Of a stretch of 5,087 nucleotides of DNA, positions 4,965 to 5,087 are shown piece by piece (position 1 is the stretch's first letter; each line of letters begins with the position of its first letter). Both the position numbers and the translations under genes were made by a program. Location: assembly GCA_030824175.1 (NCBI GenBank), contig JAVBYH010000068.1, positions 1-5,087 on the forward strand, in the 5' to 3' direction. The notes under the pieces were generated by a model. That model searched no databases, was not told where the DNA came from, and worked only from the letters and a program-made list of their open reading frames with translations. Source of the DNA: Bacteroidota bacterium. Its GTDB lineage: Bacteria; Bacteroidota; Ignavibacteria; UBA10030; UBA8401.

Positions 4965-5087
4965 AATACGACTATCTCATTGTGGGAGCAGGCTTTGCCG
5001 GTTGCGTTCTGGCCGAACGGCTGGCTTCGCAATCCGATAAAAAAATTTTACTGATCGATCGCCGTCCTCACATCGGAGGCAATGCGT
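4961..5087 (+). CDS. glf: UDP-galactopyranose mutase, N-terminal fragment (3' end outside window)
   Basis: The first 42 residues of a flavoprotein, cut by the window edge. MKYDYLIVGAGFAG forms a beta strand with the dinucleotide-binding GxGxxG (residues 9-14), and LLIDRRPHIGGNA (30-42) gives the second strand with its acidic residue followed by the RRxHIGGNA signature of UDP-galactopyranose mutase. The enzyme uses reduced FAD to convert UDP-galactopyranose to UDP-galactofuranose, the donor for galactofuranose in O-antigens, capsules and exopolysaccharides, in the cytoplasm. Full-length enzymes are about 370-390 residues. ATGA at 4961-4964 joins this start to the flippase stop, which implies translational coupling and one operon. 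Other FAD-linked amine-oxidase-like enzymes share GxGxxG, but the HIGGNA motif makes Glf by far the best call. Confidence 0.9.
   Translation, partial: MKYDYLIVGAGFAGCVLAERLASQSDKKILLIDRRPHIGGNA

Overview
The window (5087 nt, GC-rich at its left and centre, more AT-rich at its right end) looks like chromosome from an uncultivated-type bacterium of the Bacteroidota/Chlorobiota/Ignavibacteriota (FCB) side of the tree. Three things point there: a 31-residue AURKAIP1/COX24-type basic protein of the form common in that group, an EF-G paralogue whose switch regions read like the EF-G2 proteins of that group, and a YtxH-domain/DUF948 pair. Four clear Shine-Dalgarno sequences, one a full AAGGAGGT, argue against typical Bacteroidia/Flavobacteriia, which rarely use them, and favour the Ignavibacteriota/Chlorobiota side. 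This placement is an inference from family resemblance.

Layout, all genes on the + strand. (1) 1-468: the 3' end of a TPR-repeat protein gene, then 13 nt later the very small gene for the AURKAIP1/COX24-like (mS38/bS22-type) protein, closed by a strong intrinsic terminator. (2) 469-1428: a leader with a near-perfect palindrome (476-491) beside a TATAAAT box, then a YtxH-domain membrane protein, a long GC-rich hairpin without a U-tract, and a small DUF948 membrane/coiled-coil protein that starts at GTG 1039. (3) 1429-3724: an AT-rich leader with a candidate promoter, a complete 701-residue EF-G paralogue, and an intrinsic terminator. (4) 3725-5087: a polysaccharide flippase of the Wzx/MATE-like type starting at TTG, overlapping by 4 nt the start of a UDP-galactopyranose mutase gene (glf) that runs off the window. 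No single gene is longer than the EF-G, and there is no gene-free stretch over 300 nt.

The left part is housekeeping in character: a probable ribosome-associated peptide, a translation GTPase and two envelope-associated stress-type proteins. The right part starts a surface-polysaccharide locus: Glf would supply UDP-galactofuranose and the flippase would move the lipid-linked repeat unit across the inner membrane.

Most interesting points: the EF-G paralogue keeps its ribosome-facing domain IV tip residues but is substituted at nearly every consensus GTPase position (P-loop Asp to Gly, switch I Thr to Ser, catalytic His to Tyr, NKxD to SKMD); the 31-residue gene is easily missed by gene callers; and the flippase has a T9 homopolymer in its reading frame. 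I see no CRISPR array, tRNA, rRNA, insertion sequence or defence system, and nothing that clearly amounts to a new multi-gene system.
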